A DNA stretch of 64,000 bases from Simmondsia chinensis (Eukaryota > Streptophyta > Magnoliopsida > Caryophyllales > Simmondsiaceae): contig JAGTTD010000008.1 of assembly GCA_018398585.1 (NCBI GenBank), positions 1,810,501-1,874,500 of the forward strand. Direction: 5' to 3'. Under the pieces are notes generated by a model, which was not told where the DNA came from, searched no databases, and was given only the letters and a program-made list of their open reading frames with translations. The first letter of the stretch is position 1. Each line of letters starts with the position of its first letter. Of this stretch, positions 20,005 to 34,100 are shown piece by piece. A program made the position numbers and the translations under genes.

Positions 20005-23000
20005 TCAAAATGCTATGTAGAGTTCCTTTCCGTTCATCTCAAGAACATGGTCTATCGCGTCTGTAAGAGCACTCTGTATATTTTTTGCCCAGGAACAAAT
20101 AGAAAGTTAAAAGCTATTAAAAATTCGTAAGAGGTAAGAAAGAGGGAGGAGAAGAAAAAATAAATGGCTTTTTTTTTGGAAATTTGAGTACGAGCCCAAA
20201 AGGCAAAAGGCTTACAAGTATGGTTGTAAATAAGATGAGCTGGCTCGAAAGGCCTCGTCAAAAAGATTAAAAACTCGGCTCATTTCACGCTCAAATAAAG
20301 CTGAGCCGGTTCATTTGATTTAACAAGTCCAGCCAAAGTCTAGAAAACTCAGGGCTCATAATGAAACACAGTGAACTTAGTTCAGAGTTTATGAGTGGGG
20401 CTCTAGCTCAACCAAGCCCAACCCGATAACAAGCTGAACGCAAGCTTGAAGTTTCCAAGCTTGGCGAGCTTCGAACAGAGCTAAATACGAACCAAGCCTC
20501 GAGCCTAATAATCCGGGGCTTGGCTTAGCTCGGTTCACTTATACCCCTACGGGCAAAGCAGGGTTCGAAAGCAACGAGGAAAAGCACATAAGCAAGAAAC
20601 GAATACCGAAAGTAAAAGAGAAAGGGATGGTAATGACCTGGCCAAGTTTGGTGAGGAAATTTTTAGAGAGGTTAATGGCAGTGACTGCTACATCCTCATT
20701 AGCTTTCAGTGCTTGTGCTATTGCAAATGCCCCCTGATCCTGAACTCCCATACAAGTAAAATCAATGTTAAAAGAATACGGTAACGTTATTGCCAGAGCA
20801 AAATTGTTATTATCAGAACAAGATCATTGTTTCCAAAGGCAATTTTGTGTGTCTCATTATTTGTAAGTCAATAACAATTTTTGCTCTGACAGTAACAATT
20901 TTTGCTCTGACAATAACTCCCAAAAAATGCAAACCTACCCTCCAAAATAAATGTAATTCCACCATAAATTTAATGCCTGTTTGGTATTGTTTTCATTTTG
21001 TACTTTTCGGTTTTTTATAAACTAAAAACCAGATTGCGAAAATGAATTTTCTTCTTCGTGGTTTTTTTTATTTTCAGGTTTTTACTAATTTGTATGAAAG
21101 CTTAAAATGAAAAACAAAAAATAAGAAAAAATTGTTTTTCACAATGCAATTTTTAGTTTGTCAAAAACCAAAAACTACAAAAAGAAAATAATACCAAACA
21201 AGCCCCTAGAAACTCAAACTGATTCAAATTTTACCATGATAATATTTAGAAAGTAAAGCTTTATAAATTTTGAACTTATAAATTTTATGCGAATGCATTT
21301 TTTATAACGGTCCATTTCATTTGATATCATTCTCAATGTTCAAATTTTTGAAAACCAGTACGTAAGAAAGGGAAACTTCTGCAGTTAGTTTCGTTTTCCG
21401 TTTGTAATTGCCAAGCCATTTACAATTCCCGACTATCGGTTTCGCAAAATAAAAAATTGAAAATAGAAATTGTACCAAATAAGCACTAGATATACGGTAA
21501 AATTTCACTTGTTTCATGTTTGAAATGTTAAAATTTGACATATATTTTGGGATGCATGAAAAATAAGTCATACCCTTATCTCATTATACTCTAAATCAAG
21601 AGAAGTCAAAGCCTCATTGACCACTTTTAAGCTCTGAGCTAGGCAGCTAGCGCCCTGCACCCATACATAAACCATGAAGAAATAAATCAAATTAGGCCGA
21701 AGATTAATGTAAAAACTAAGGCCCTGTTTGGTGTTGTTTGTCGTTTGCAGTTTTTGGATTTTTGAAAACTAAAACTATATTTTGGAAACTAATTTTTCCT
21801 GATTTTGGGTTCCTTGTTTCTAGGTAGTTTCTTAACGGAGTGAAAATACAAAACCAAAAACTAGAAAAACATGTTTCCAAAGCCCGATTTTTAGTTTCTC
21901 AAAAACTAAAAACTACAAACAGAAACTGGTTCCAAACAAACACTAGAATGGGGGTGGATATCGAAAACTAACTTCATCCATTAGCCCGTTGGCCCGTAAG
22001 TCGAGAGTCGATATGGTGGTATTGTACTTCATCATATCAGCAATGAACTTGGCTCCTTTCTTTCCAATCTACAAGATGGAGCCACAAGTCATGATAGGGA
22101 GAGGGAAAAAGGATAAGGGTAATATGCATCTTGTCATCTTGTACTTTGTCAAGTGTGTCAATTTAGTCCAGAAACTTTTAATTACGTCAATCCAGTTCCC
22201 ATACTTTCTTCAGTGTTTTAGTGTCGGATTGGCCATGTCGTTTTGCAGCAAAAAGATTCTTTTTAACAGTAAAAGGAACACTTTACCGAATTTTTCTGAG
22301 TGCTTGGCACAAATGTAAAAGGGGTTTAAATATAAGTATAATTTATTAGTCTGCTTCGACAAAGAGTAGGAAAATAATAATTCTCCTTTATTATGGATTC
22401 AAAAGCAAAATTAAAATCTTTTAACACAAAAATTTCTTCCCCCTTAATTTGAAATAAGTGATTCTAAAAAAAATAATTATGGAAAAAGCAATAATTTCAT
22501 AGCACGGCCAAACAAGCCACTAGTTCTCCGTTAACTCATTGATGTCAATATAGTATTTAGATCACATTGAAACAACTACGACAATACAAGTAGACACAAT
22601 TAAAAGTATATGAACTAAAATGACACGCCTAATGAAGCATATAATAGTATAATGTAAATAAACCGAAACGTAAATAAATGATATTTCTCAAGGATTTACT
22701 CGTATCTAGTTAGCCACATAAGCTTGTAAATGTTACCTGGCACCAACCCAGTTTAAGTATTTTGATATTCCCATGAAACTTGAGAACTTCAGATAACGCC
22801 TTTGCTCCATCTGGTCCCATTGGATTGTAACCAAGCTCCAACTACATGGAAAGAATATTCATAGTCGTGAAATACCAAACTAGATAAGCCAAAAAAAGAC
22901 TCTAACTCCAGTATAGGGGTGTATATGAACCGAGCATTCGATGAGCTACTCGTGTCTATTTTAGGAATGGATAAGTAAATGAGTTGAGTTACTTGATGGT

Positions 23001-26000
23001 CATTAATGAGCAGAGTCTAAAAGGGTGTGCTTGACTAGCTAAAGATTGTGAACACTTGTTAATGGCTTGTAAATAGCTCCCGTTGTTTGGCTAAGGAAAA
23101 AAGTAATTTTTCTTGGACAAAGTACTTCTCCAGAAAAAAAGGGGTGTTTAGTCTGGGAAGAGTACTGCTTTTAAGTAGAGGCAAGAAAATAATACTTCTC
23201 CTTTCAAGTAGAAGGAGAAGCCAAATCTAAAGTTTTTTGAACAAAAATACCCTATTGGCCACACTTTTAACAAAAGTGCTTTTGGAAAAAGCGGTTTTTT
23301 CACAGCTTATCCAAACAAGAACTTTGAAAAGCGGGAATTCTACTCAACTTGGTTTGTTTACACCTGTACTCTAAGAGCAAATGAGCAAAACATCAAGGAC
23401 TCACTGTCGTAATCACATTATTATCCTTCAAGACCTCAGCTATGCAAGCAACCCCTTTTGCATGAATGTTATTTCCACCCTGAGGAAAATGAAGAATCCC
23501 GAATATTCAAATTTGGAGTAATGAAAGAACTCAAAATAAAAAATAAATGTGACCAGAGATAGTTTAATCTCTTACCAGGTCTATCGTTGTAATTGTCCGG
23601 TTTTGCTTCAATGCATCCGCAAATTTTTCAGTTCCCTAATAAATTATCAAGAATTAAAGAAAAATATACCAACTGTGATCAACAATAAATTCGACAACGA
23701 AACAGATAATTACGGCGATAGAAAGATACAGCACAGATGTTGGTGTTGAAGAATCACACCTCGTCTCCAATGTCATTCATGTAAAGATTCAACCAAAGTA
23801 AGCTCTTTGTTTGCCTGATATACTCCGCTATATGAAAGGCCCCACTTGGTCCAATCTGATTATTACTTATATCCAGAAGGGTCATTTTAGCTGTCAGCAA
23901 CAGCCAATTTTGGGTCAATCACATAGTAAAAGTTTACCATAAAAAACGATTATTCGATCAAAAAGAAAACCTTTATGTCCAGACAAGCCTGACATCAGTG
24001 CACGGGCACCCTCATTTCCCATAGAGTTTCCATGCAAGTGGAGTTCCTGAAATCGCGAAGTTCAGATGAATTTAGAAGGTCTGGTTGTTGGATTTATGAT
24101 CATGTAAACTGACTTGCTCAGGTTACTCCTTATATAGGTAGTTGACATGGAGTCGTATCAAGGTTCGCGGTGTCATGAACGTTATTTAACGGTTTGTAGT
24201 GATGATTGGGCATATAAGTTGCTTTTACGCTTATGTTTGCAAAAGTTTGAAGGAATAGCCATAAAATCAATTTTTTTACAATTCTTTGATAGTTCTCTAA
24301 CATGCAAATATATTTATAAAGGTGTTCAATAAATAAAATACAATATACATGAAACGATGCAGCATGTCGCCTAATGGCCTTTATTAGGCTTCGTGGTAGT
24401 TAAAGGACATCCCGTTAGTACTTGGACCGCTATCAGAAGAACTCAAATTACAAACAATGCAGATAACGTACCCGCAAGGAGTTGTTCCCCTTGATCCCTT
24501 TAGCTAGAGCAGCAACTCCTAGAGGACCGCCATAATTGCCACTACACCATAAAAGAGGATCAAATAAATTCCGATATATGTGGAAAAATTGCAATTTAGT
24601 TGATTTATGGGAAAAAGGGTCTCAACTAACCAGGAAGCGTGATACAAGCCAATACTAGAAAAACGAGATGTTGAGGTGTTAAAGGAACCGATCCCAAAAA
24701 CTTAAGTTGTTAAGTGAAGGTCCAAAATGATTTTGTATCCTAGCATGCACCCTCAAGTGAATGCTCACTTGAGGTGTCGATACTGTGCAAACCCACATCA
24801 TATCTCATGCTGCTGTGTTTTGGAAGCAGCAGTAGCAGTTAGCAGTTCGGGTTTCAGGTAGCAGTTTGAGTCACACTTTACAATTATGTTTAAATGTATA
24901 ATAGCTATTTCGTGAACTAAAATTCAAAATGCTATTTGGAACTACCAAATGCTACTTTTTCCCCAAAATGCTATTACAAAATGCCCCCACCCCCCCAAAA
25001 AAACCAAAAAAAAAACCCAAAAAAGTTGATGATAGCATTTTGAGTGGCCAAAACGCCTATACTACGCAAAAAGCCGCCACCAACCACACCCAGTAATCAA
25101 ACCGAAAAACCAAATACTCCAATAGCTTAAGATGTAAAGCGTAGGATTCAAGAATGATTTTATACTAGTAACAGCCTCCCTTCAGAATAGCACCCTGCAA
25201 GGATAAGGCTGCATTATATAACCCCCCTTCCCCCCCCGGGGGGCCGCGCGACGACCCTGCCATGGCGGGAGCCTCTTGAAGCACTAGGATGTTGTTGTAA
25301 CATGAAGCACAATAGATTAACAACTTTCAAGATACATAATCAAATGAGAAGGAATTTTCACTCACTTAAGGTGCAAATTTCGGAGAGTCTTATTCTCAAG
25401 TAATGCTCCAGCAAGACTTGTAAAACCCTACCTCCATATTTAAAACACAAAAAGAGAAATAATCCTCAAGTTTCTGCCTCACAAGAGTACAGCAGGAATG
25501 GCCAGAGTATTAATGTCAGTAACATACAGAATAGTCAATCATGTTGTGATTAAGCTCAACAACGCGGAGGTTCGTATTCTTTTTCAACAACTCGGCGACC
25601 GCCTTTGCGCCCTGCATTAAAAAGTGAATTCTTGTTGCATCTCATCCACATTGAAAGGCCTTTAAGTCTCCAAAAAATAGGGGTGCACATCAATCCCGAA
25701 ACTGGACCGAGTACAGAATTACCTCAAAATTGAGACCAAAGGACGGATTGACTAATCTGATTGGTCCAGATGGCAACCAATTAAACGGACAGGCCTGGAA
25801 TGGAGCAACTTATGGCATGTTTGGCCAAGTTGTAAGAAAATTGTTTTTTTCCAGAAGCACCTTTTGCATAAGCACGTTTGTAAAAAGTATTGTGAACAGC
25901 GGAATTTTTGTCTCAAAAAATTTTAGTTTTTACTTTTACTTCTGCATTAAAGGAGAGAAACAACTTTTGATTTTTATTAAAAGCGCTTTTCTTTTCGAGC

Positions 26001-29000
26001 TAAACACATTTAAAATCTGACAGAAGTGCATGGTCACGGTAGGATTAATGGGTTTAATAATTTAATATGCAGTCCGCTTACATAAAACTAAGCCGGTCTT
26101 TGGTCTGTTCACCGGCTTTTCTGGTCTTAGATTAGAACAGAAAGAATGTTTGGCCTAGATTCTCGAACTAATACTGAACTGGATTCATGTGAAGTCGGTC
26201 CAGTCCAATCCATGACCGAAGCACCGGTCTACCCCAGTTACCTGGTCCAGACTGGTTGATGTTCACCCTTTACTAAGAAACTCTTGACACAAATCAGCAA
26301 GGGAAAGATTATCAAAACCCAAACCTCATCACCCAAGCCGGTACTGTTCAACTGTAATTTCTGGACACCATTATTATTAACCAATATGTCACATAGACAC
26401 TGCAATCAAAAGTTCAAGAAGAATCTTAGCTAGCATGAATCATGTTGTTTAACAGCAATATAGTATAAAGTGATGAACATGACATTTATAACAAATATAA
26501 TATATGGTTTGTTGTGTAATTTGTGTGTCCCGGTTGGCTTCTTTTGTGCAGCTGTGTATTACTGAGGATCGATTTGTTTTCATAGAAATATTTTGTCTCA
26601 ATTCTATTATTTTTTTAATAAATTCATAGCAACAACCATAAATAAGGTAAATATTTTCCTCCATTAAGGAAAAATTGACTTCCCTCAACAACATGGAAAA
26701 CATTTCGCTTCATACAGTGGAAACACTTTCCGTAGTAATTTTACGTCATATGCCTCACTTCAACTTCAAATGATCCACACAGTTACTTCTAAAGACGGCA
26801 AGAAATATCCTATATTGGGAATGTTTAGCAAGGACTCCCGGGAGGAAGACTAAGCAATCTCATCATAAAGACATCTAGGCCCCGTTTGTTTTAATGGAAA
26901 ACATTTTTCCGACTCAATTCTATTGTTTCTGTCCATAATGTCATAGCAACAACTACAAATAAGGAAAATGCTTTCCTCCATTGAGTTACAGTAATCTCAC
27001 GTCATATGTCTTACTTCAATCTCAACTTGGCCAAACATGCACCTCGTTCAAATTTAAAGAACAAAACCATTTTCTTTACTTAGAAAGACAAAATTGTTGA
27101 AGGAATAGATGTTTCATGAAGAAGAATTTCCCGTAAGGAAAATGTTTTCCTGTGAACCAAACGGAGCCTTAGTGTTGATGAATGTTGAGTTTCACCTTGG
27201 TAAGAAAGCATGTAAGCATTTGCAAAAGGGTCAAAGGGCCAACCTTAGCACCTTCATCTCCAATAGGATTTCCCGAAAGATTTAAAGTCTTCAAGGCTAT
27301 ATTTGATTGGAGAACACCATCAAAGGCTTTCAATCCGGCCTCTGTTATTCCATTACCAGAAAAATCCACCTCCTCAGCAACCTGAAACACATTTTTTTTT
27401 TATTTTTTTTTTTATCTTATCAACATTCATAGACCAGGACTCAGAAGTGTTTTTTCGCAAGCTGCAAACAAACCTTCCGTAAATAAATTAGCAAACGTGA
27501 AGCAGGGAGACTCAAATTTTGAAGAACTGCTCGTTGTACATTCTTTCACTTTTAATAACATTTTCATTCTTCATTTCAAATAAAAAATAATTGAATGGGA
27601 AGCAATTTAGGTAGGATTAAGGGAAGAGTTGCTGAATAAAACTACAACGATATGAGCCACAGCTTTTCTTCCCGGATCACATTCAAAATAAAACCTCACC
27701 CACCTAAACCTTCGGGAGGAGATGGCCTTAGATAGAGCCCAATGGAGGGCTAGCACAAGAGTAGCAGAGATAGCAAAGTAGAGTAGGGTAGTCCAGCTTT
27801 TGTGCTATCTCTAGTGTTCTAGGCCTGTAGGGTAGTCCAGAGCTGGAGCGCTTATGTGCGATCCGAGCTCTGGATTAACTAGTTGTTCATTGGCATATTT
27901 GCGATCTACTATGTCTTTACCTTTATTTGATTATCTTTGCCCTGCTTTTGCTTATATGCTTATTGGCTCTCGTGCTGCTAGGTTGCCAGGATACAATTAC
28001 TGCGGATAAGCTTTTCAGGTTGGGGGTCCTCGGAAACAGCCTCCCTTCTGGGCAACCCCCAGAAGGGGGAAGGCTACGTACATCTACCCTCCCCCGACCC
28101 CGCTTTTGCAGGAGCCCTTGAGGCACTGGGGGGTTGTTGTTGTTGTTGCTATATCACATTCAAAATAAAAATGCAAAAACCATAGGGAGAAAACATAGAA
28201 AGAAAAATTATTTTCTAAACCGGTAACAAAATGGCATGGAATGAAATAAAGGTTGTCACAGAACAAATTGTAAGCCAACCATTTACATAAAGGTACTTTT
28301 GTATTGGTCCCTGTAGTGCATATATATTGGCTCTTATTTTCTAAAGTATATTATAAATGTATGTTCATCTTAAAAACTATTACAAGGGCCAATACAAATT
28401 AATGATTGTGTGCTTGTTCATTCAAATTCTTGCAAACAGAAGGCTTAGCAACAATCTATATTCCCTTAAAGAAAGCCACACATAATCATCCTGACTTGTT
28501 GCGATATGTAAGCGACACCCCTCTTTCATGACACTACGGTTGCAACCATTACGCCAAGACAAACCACAATCTGATTCCATGAAAAGAAGTTCACTTAACG
28601 TTAGTGAAGTTAAATAATATTCACAGGTCTCATGGAAACTGACATAAAAAAGAGAGATACACGCGTAGCACGGTGAAATTAGATGATGCTTGTGGAGCAC
28701 CTAACCTGGTTATATGCTAAACTCTCAGCAAGAAAAAATAGCCCTTCATCACCAAAGTTGCGACCTGCCAATAAATATAATAAACGCATTAGATTATGCT
28801 CTTAGCATGGATGGTTAAAATGAAAAGATAATATAGGAAGGTCATTTATTCATCTCTCCGTATTCTTCTTATTACATAGCAACCTGATAGAGATTAAGTA
28901 TCCATGTCGAGGGGTTCCTGAATAGGGATGCCAATAAGGGATTCATGAGTGGGGACACCTAGGACAACGGTTGAATAGTTAAGTGTCCAACTAAGTATCC

Positions 29001-31151
29001 CTATACTTAGGCAGCCATGTGCTTAAGAAATAGATATAATTAAATTTATTCAAAATAGTCTAATGATTTGTCTTTAGACTATGGCTAAATCAATATTTAT
29101 AGAGATGAAACTAGATTCCTAATAGAAAAGAAACTCCTAAACTGATAAGTCCGATAAATATCAAATAAACAAACTTACCTGACATGTCCACAACGCTGAA
29201 TGACCTAATTTCTTTGGCAAAATCATTGAGCTTCAACTTTGAATCTCTTTCAAACTTTGCACTGAAGTTTTTCAACAAGTTTGTGCCAGCAGCAAATGAC
29301 CACTTTAATTCTGATGAAGACGGTTTATTTTCAGACAGTTTATTTTCAGCGGGCGATGTCAGCTTTTGCTTCGGTAAAAGAATTTTACCCACCAACTTCC
29401 ACAAAACTGTCAGCTGAAATATGAATTAGTGAACTCGTTTTAAAACATACAATAACGGTGGTAAGAATAACAACAGAACGAAGAAGCTGAGTTATCATGG
29501 CACTATAAATATCACAAGTACGGCATTTCAGCAAGTGAATGCACCATAAATTAGTGAACTCATTTAGGTAATGGAATCTTCATCAATAAAAAGACTGCAC
29601 TTCGAGCTAGCAACATGTAAAATGACACGTATATAGTGGGTCTAGGTTAGGTGCCACGTTTCACTCATTTAAGTAATTAGGTTGATTTTGGGTTTGGGTT
29701 TATGTTGAATCAACCTGTTTTCAACATGTTTAACACGTTTATGTAGTTAGGGGTTGGGTAAGGATTGAGAGTTGATAGCCTTTTAATAAACAAACCGGGT
29801 TTGGGTTGACTCATTTTTCTTAAACCTCTTGCATAACACGAACACGAATACAACACGACACGGGGACATTTGACAGCCGCTAACCATCCATATGTAATGT
29901 GTAATGGAAACGATAAAGGAGAGAATCAATGAGAAACATTAAGCAAGTCACAAGGATTTACATCATTCGGCTCATTGTGCCTATGTCCACAAAATAATAG
30001 AGATTTGTCACTATCTTGGGGAAGCGTACAAGAAGATGGTTGCGACGACAAACACATATAGGCCCTACCATGAACTTCTATACAATGCACAAAATCCTAG
30101 TGCATAAATCACCCACAAGTAAAATCAAGCTCCACACTCAAGCCCAACATAATAGACATAGTAAAACGACATGCAGAAATGCCCCCAGGAGAAGCATGCT
30201 ATGAGAATACTAGGAAAAATACTCGAACACGAAATTCTGCACCAACATTGACATAGTGGAACATGAGTTAACCTAACTAAACTCTATCTGTAAAAACATA
30301 ATAAAAAGGTCAGGCAGGAACTTCAGCCACATAGAAGAAGGGTTCAGCAACAGTTATATTAACTACTCAAAACCCGACCTAATTAAGAAGCACGAAGAAA
30401 GGAAGCAAAAAACTTGAAATGGAACTACTAGACAAGAAAAAATCACCAAAGCATGGCTGTGAAACATTACCCGAACTACACCCATATCCCGAAGAATTGA
30501 AGATGAAAATTTAAACATGGTAAAGAAAATGAAGAAATCAACTGCATTTAGCTACTGTTGATTGATTCATATTTACAACAGAGTTAATCCCAGCTCACAC
30601 AAAACAATGGTAAAGAAAATGAAGATATCAACCACATTTAGCTACTGTTGATTGATTCATATTTACAACAAAGTCGATCCCAGGTCACACAAAGCAAATT
30701 AAATCTTTCATCGACCAACTGTCCTTCAATAAAGATATCTAAAGAACCCTTCTGCAGGAAGGATGAGAGACTGGAACATGTTTTCTTAAAGAATTTGCAT
30801 TTATCTATTGATGTAGAATAACTTGCTACCCAAAACTAAACTTAATAGTATTTATGCTATAACTAAAAATAATGAATCATAAAAGCTGTATTGATAGGCA
30901 AATTGTTGGATAGCTAAGGAGATAAATACTACATTAACAAGGAAACTACTTCTCTAAAATTAAACAAACTAAAATATCTTAGTAACTAAAACAAGGAGAT
31001 AAATACTCTATTCAAATTTTATCACATAATCTAACAAAATCTAATAAAATACCATGTATCCTACAATCAATAAATCTCTTTTTCCGTGCTGCATCAACAA
31101 CAACAACATTCCCAGTATGCCAAGAGCTTCCGCCAGAGCGGGGTCTATTTT

Positions 31152-31192
<41 letters not shown>

Positions 31193-34100
31193 TGGGGATG
31201 GATATACGCAGCCTTCCTCCTTTAGGGTCCCAACCTGAGAAGCGAAGCAACGTGAAAGCATGGAATCCTAGAAGCATGAGAGAAACAAATCATAAGAGCG
31301 GAACATAACACAAGGCAAGCATCACGAAGTAAATCACAATGGAAGTCAACTGCAAGACGAGTAATAGCCAAGTAGGCAGATAAGCATATAGTTGCATCCA
31401 AAGAGGAAGTAATATACGCCTAGAAACACTAATGATAGCAATAAAAGCACCCCTTCTCTAAGCTCCAACATCGGCTACCCTTATGCTAGCCCTCCGCCTA
31501 GCTCTATCTAAGGCCATATTCTTCCGTGCAACAACACCTACCGAAAAAAAATGTTCGTAACATGGGACCTTTAATTTTAAGGCTTGTCTGCGAATTGTAT
31601 CCAATGAGCTAGCCTTAGCTCCAAAGAGTCACGTACTGCCAGCTTGATTCGTCCTCACATGTAATAAAGGTAATGACTCTATCCCAGAGACAACTCTCCT
31701 GCTTTCTTTTAGCCCCTTAACTCGGGCAAGAACAATATATTTAACCTATCAAACAAACATAAACACTAATACCAGCAAGGTTTACTATGTCAGGTTCATT
31801 GCAAAACTGCTTATGCCATTCAATTCCATTCAAAGCACTATTCTCTAAACTTTTGAAATTGTAGAGCCTCATTTACTAACTATTAATTTTTGCATTTTTT
31901 ATTCTTTTAGGGACATATAGTCCTCTTGATAATGTTTCTCCCTCTTCATTCTGTATTCTTTTTCTGTTTAAAAACTACATCCTTCTGTATGCCTACTCTA
32001 GTACCATATACCTCTAACCTCTGAAAGTTTATCCATTTTAATAGGCAGGTTCTGTCCACTTCACCTTGCATAGGCCTGTTGTTCTCGTTGAAAACCCTTT
32101 CCTCTCATCATCGTCTTACAACAAGTCCGCAGCTTACTAAAACTGTTATCGCTTTCTCATATAATTTCTAAAACTCACATCACTTACGCATCTTAACAAT
32201 ATTTCAAAGCTGCATTTATTTTCTGAAGATATCATTCCTCAGTTGCCGTTTGGGGGCTCTTCGGAAACAGCCTCCCTTCAAGCAGCATCCTATAAAGGTA
32301 AGGCTGCGTATATCTTACCCTCCCCAAACCCTGCCTTAATGGGAACCTCTTTCAGCACTGGGCTGTTATTATTGTTGTTGTATCATTCCGGAATTGCCAA
32401 GCATCTAATTACCGTAAAATAGAACTCATCAAATCAACTTCGGTTGCTTACTCCACCCACCACAAAGCGAGGCAAATATCACAAATACAAAAACCAACCT
32501 CAATGCAAATCTTGCCAAAATCTTATTGTTACGTAACTCTGTCTAATGGAACAATTGATGAACTAAAATCATCCAATTAAACCAGCCCCTTCGACTGTTG
32601 CGAAAAACAAGAGCATGTCTGATGGTGGGCACCAGCGGACCCTTCTTACTTCTTGCAATGCAAATAACCTATGCAACTTCGATATCTCCTAGGTAACGTA
32701 ATTAAAAGATGAAGGATAGCCTAATTTTGGGTCTAACTTTAACTGAAATGGTGAAATTCCGATAATTATTTTGCGTCACTGAACATGGCATATTCCTTCC
32801 TGTTTTGAATAACCACCCAAACCATGAAGAAAAAAAACTGAAATCCTATATCAAAACACCCAGTATGGACCTATAAATCAGGGAGAACGATGTTCTTGTC
32901 AGATAAGTTAGACCATGCTAACACTTCCAAGCTCACGCTTCACGGTCAGCATTCGCTATGCCAAACTAATTCAAAACAACAATATTAGGTGTCAAAAATC
33001 GTACGCTAGTCCTACCTCTAATACTATATCAATATCGTACAATTCCCCATCTAGAAAACTGGCCTGCCCAACCACACTAGCACTCGAGACTCTCGCACCT
33101 ATAAGTCATAATCGGCATTCATATTCAACAAGTAAATCCTCAAGGTCCAATAACGCAATATTTCATACAGAAATAACCATGAATTTCAAGCAGCAAAATA
33201 CAAAGCAACAGGAGCAATAAAGAAGCCATACCGAAAGAAACCGCAACAAAGAGCCCAACAGGCACAACAGCCGAAACAATCTCCTTAGCCGGCCCAATGG
33301 GCAACGAGCTTTGCCCCTGAGACTCCCTATACACTCTTCGCGACGCCCTTCGCCCCGAACCACCAGACCCCTCCCCTGGTGCGGCGGCTCTAATACCGTA
33401 GTTCCTCAATTTCAGTTGCCGTCTCCGGCAGGTAACCATCGGAAAAAGCAAAACCTGGCGGAAACTGCCCCATTGCGGCTGGAATGAAAGCTGGCATAGA
33501 GGTTGAGAGAGAGATTAGGCCACAGTAAGGCTCCATTGAGGTTAGCACCCTAAAAAGCTAAAGCTGTGTGCATCTTACCCTTCTCAGACCCTGTTTCGGC
33601 GAAGTAACTAGGCTGTTGTTTTATTAGGTCACAGCAAAGCTCACCTTGTTTAGGGAAAAAAATTAGATTTTAGGAATCGATTTTCCCATTTTCCTTTGTT
33701 TGGCACGCATTCTGTAAAGGAAAAGATTTTCCGGTGGAAAATAATTTCCCTTGTAAAATGGGGTCAGTCATTATTCCAAAGTCTCGAGCTATTCATCAGT
33801 CCGAGCTTAGATCAGATAGAATTTATGCTGATTATAAAAAGCTATAACGAAAAGAAACCAATGGTCCCAATAGCTTAAGCCAGGAGTGAAGGTCTATAAA
33901 TAACTTTTACTCTAGCATTACCCCCATGCAAATGCCCATTAGCTTGAAGCATGAGCATCCCATACCTTATGCTTGAAATATATTAATAATTAGAGTGAGA
34001 GCTATTGGAATTCAAACTGGGGACCTCTCAGTCAATAGAGCACTGATACCATGTCAAAAAACCAACTGTCCTAATAGCTTAAGCGGGTGGGTGAAGATCC

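Noticed and set aside
27182..27385. Plus-strand frame of 67 codons
   Set aside because: Antisense to EMB2004 exon 5.
30517..30696. CRISPR-like or satellite array
   Set aside because: Only two direct copies of 90 bp; plant nuclear DNA.
32915..33220. Plus-strand frame of 101 codons
   Set aside because: Ser/Asn-rich, inside EMB2004 intron 2 and overlapping the exon 2 border antisense; no motif.
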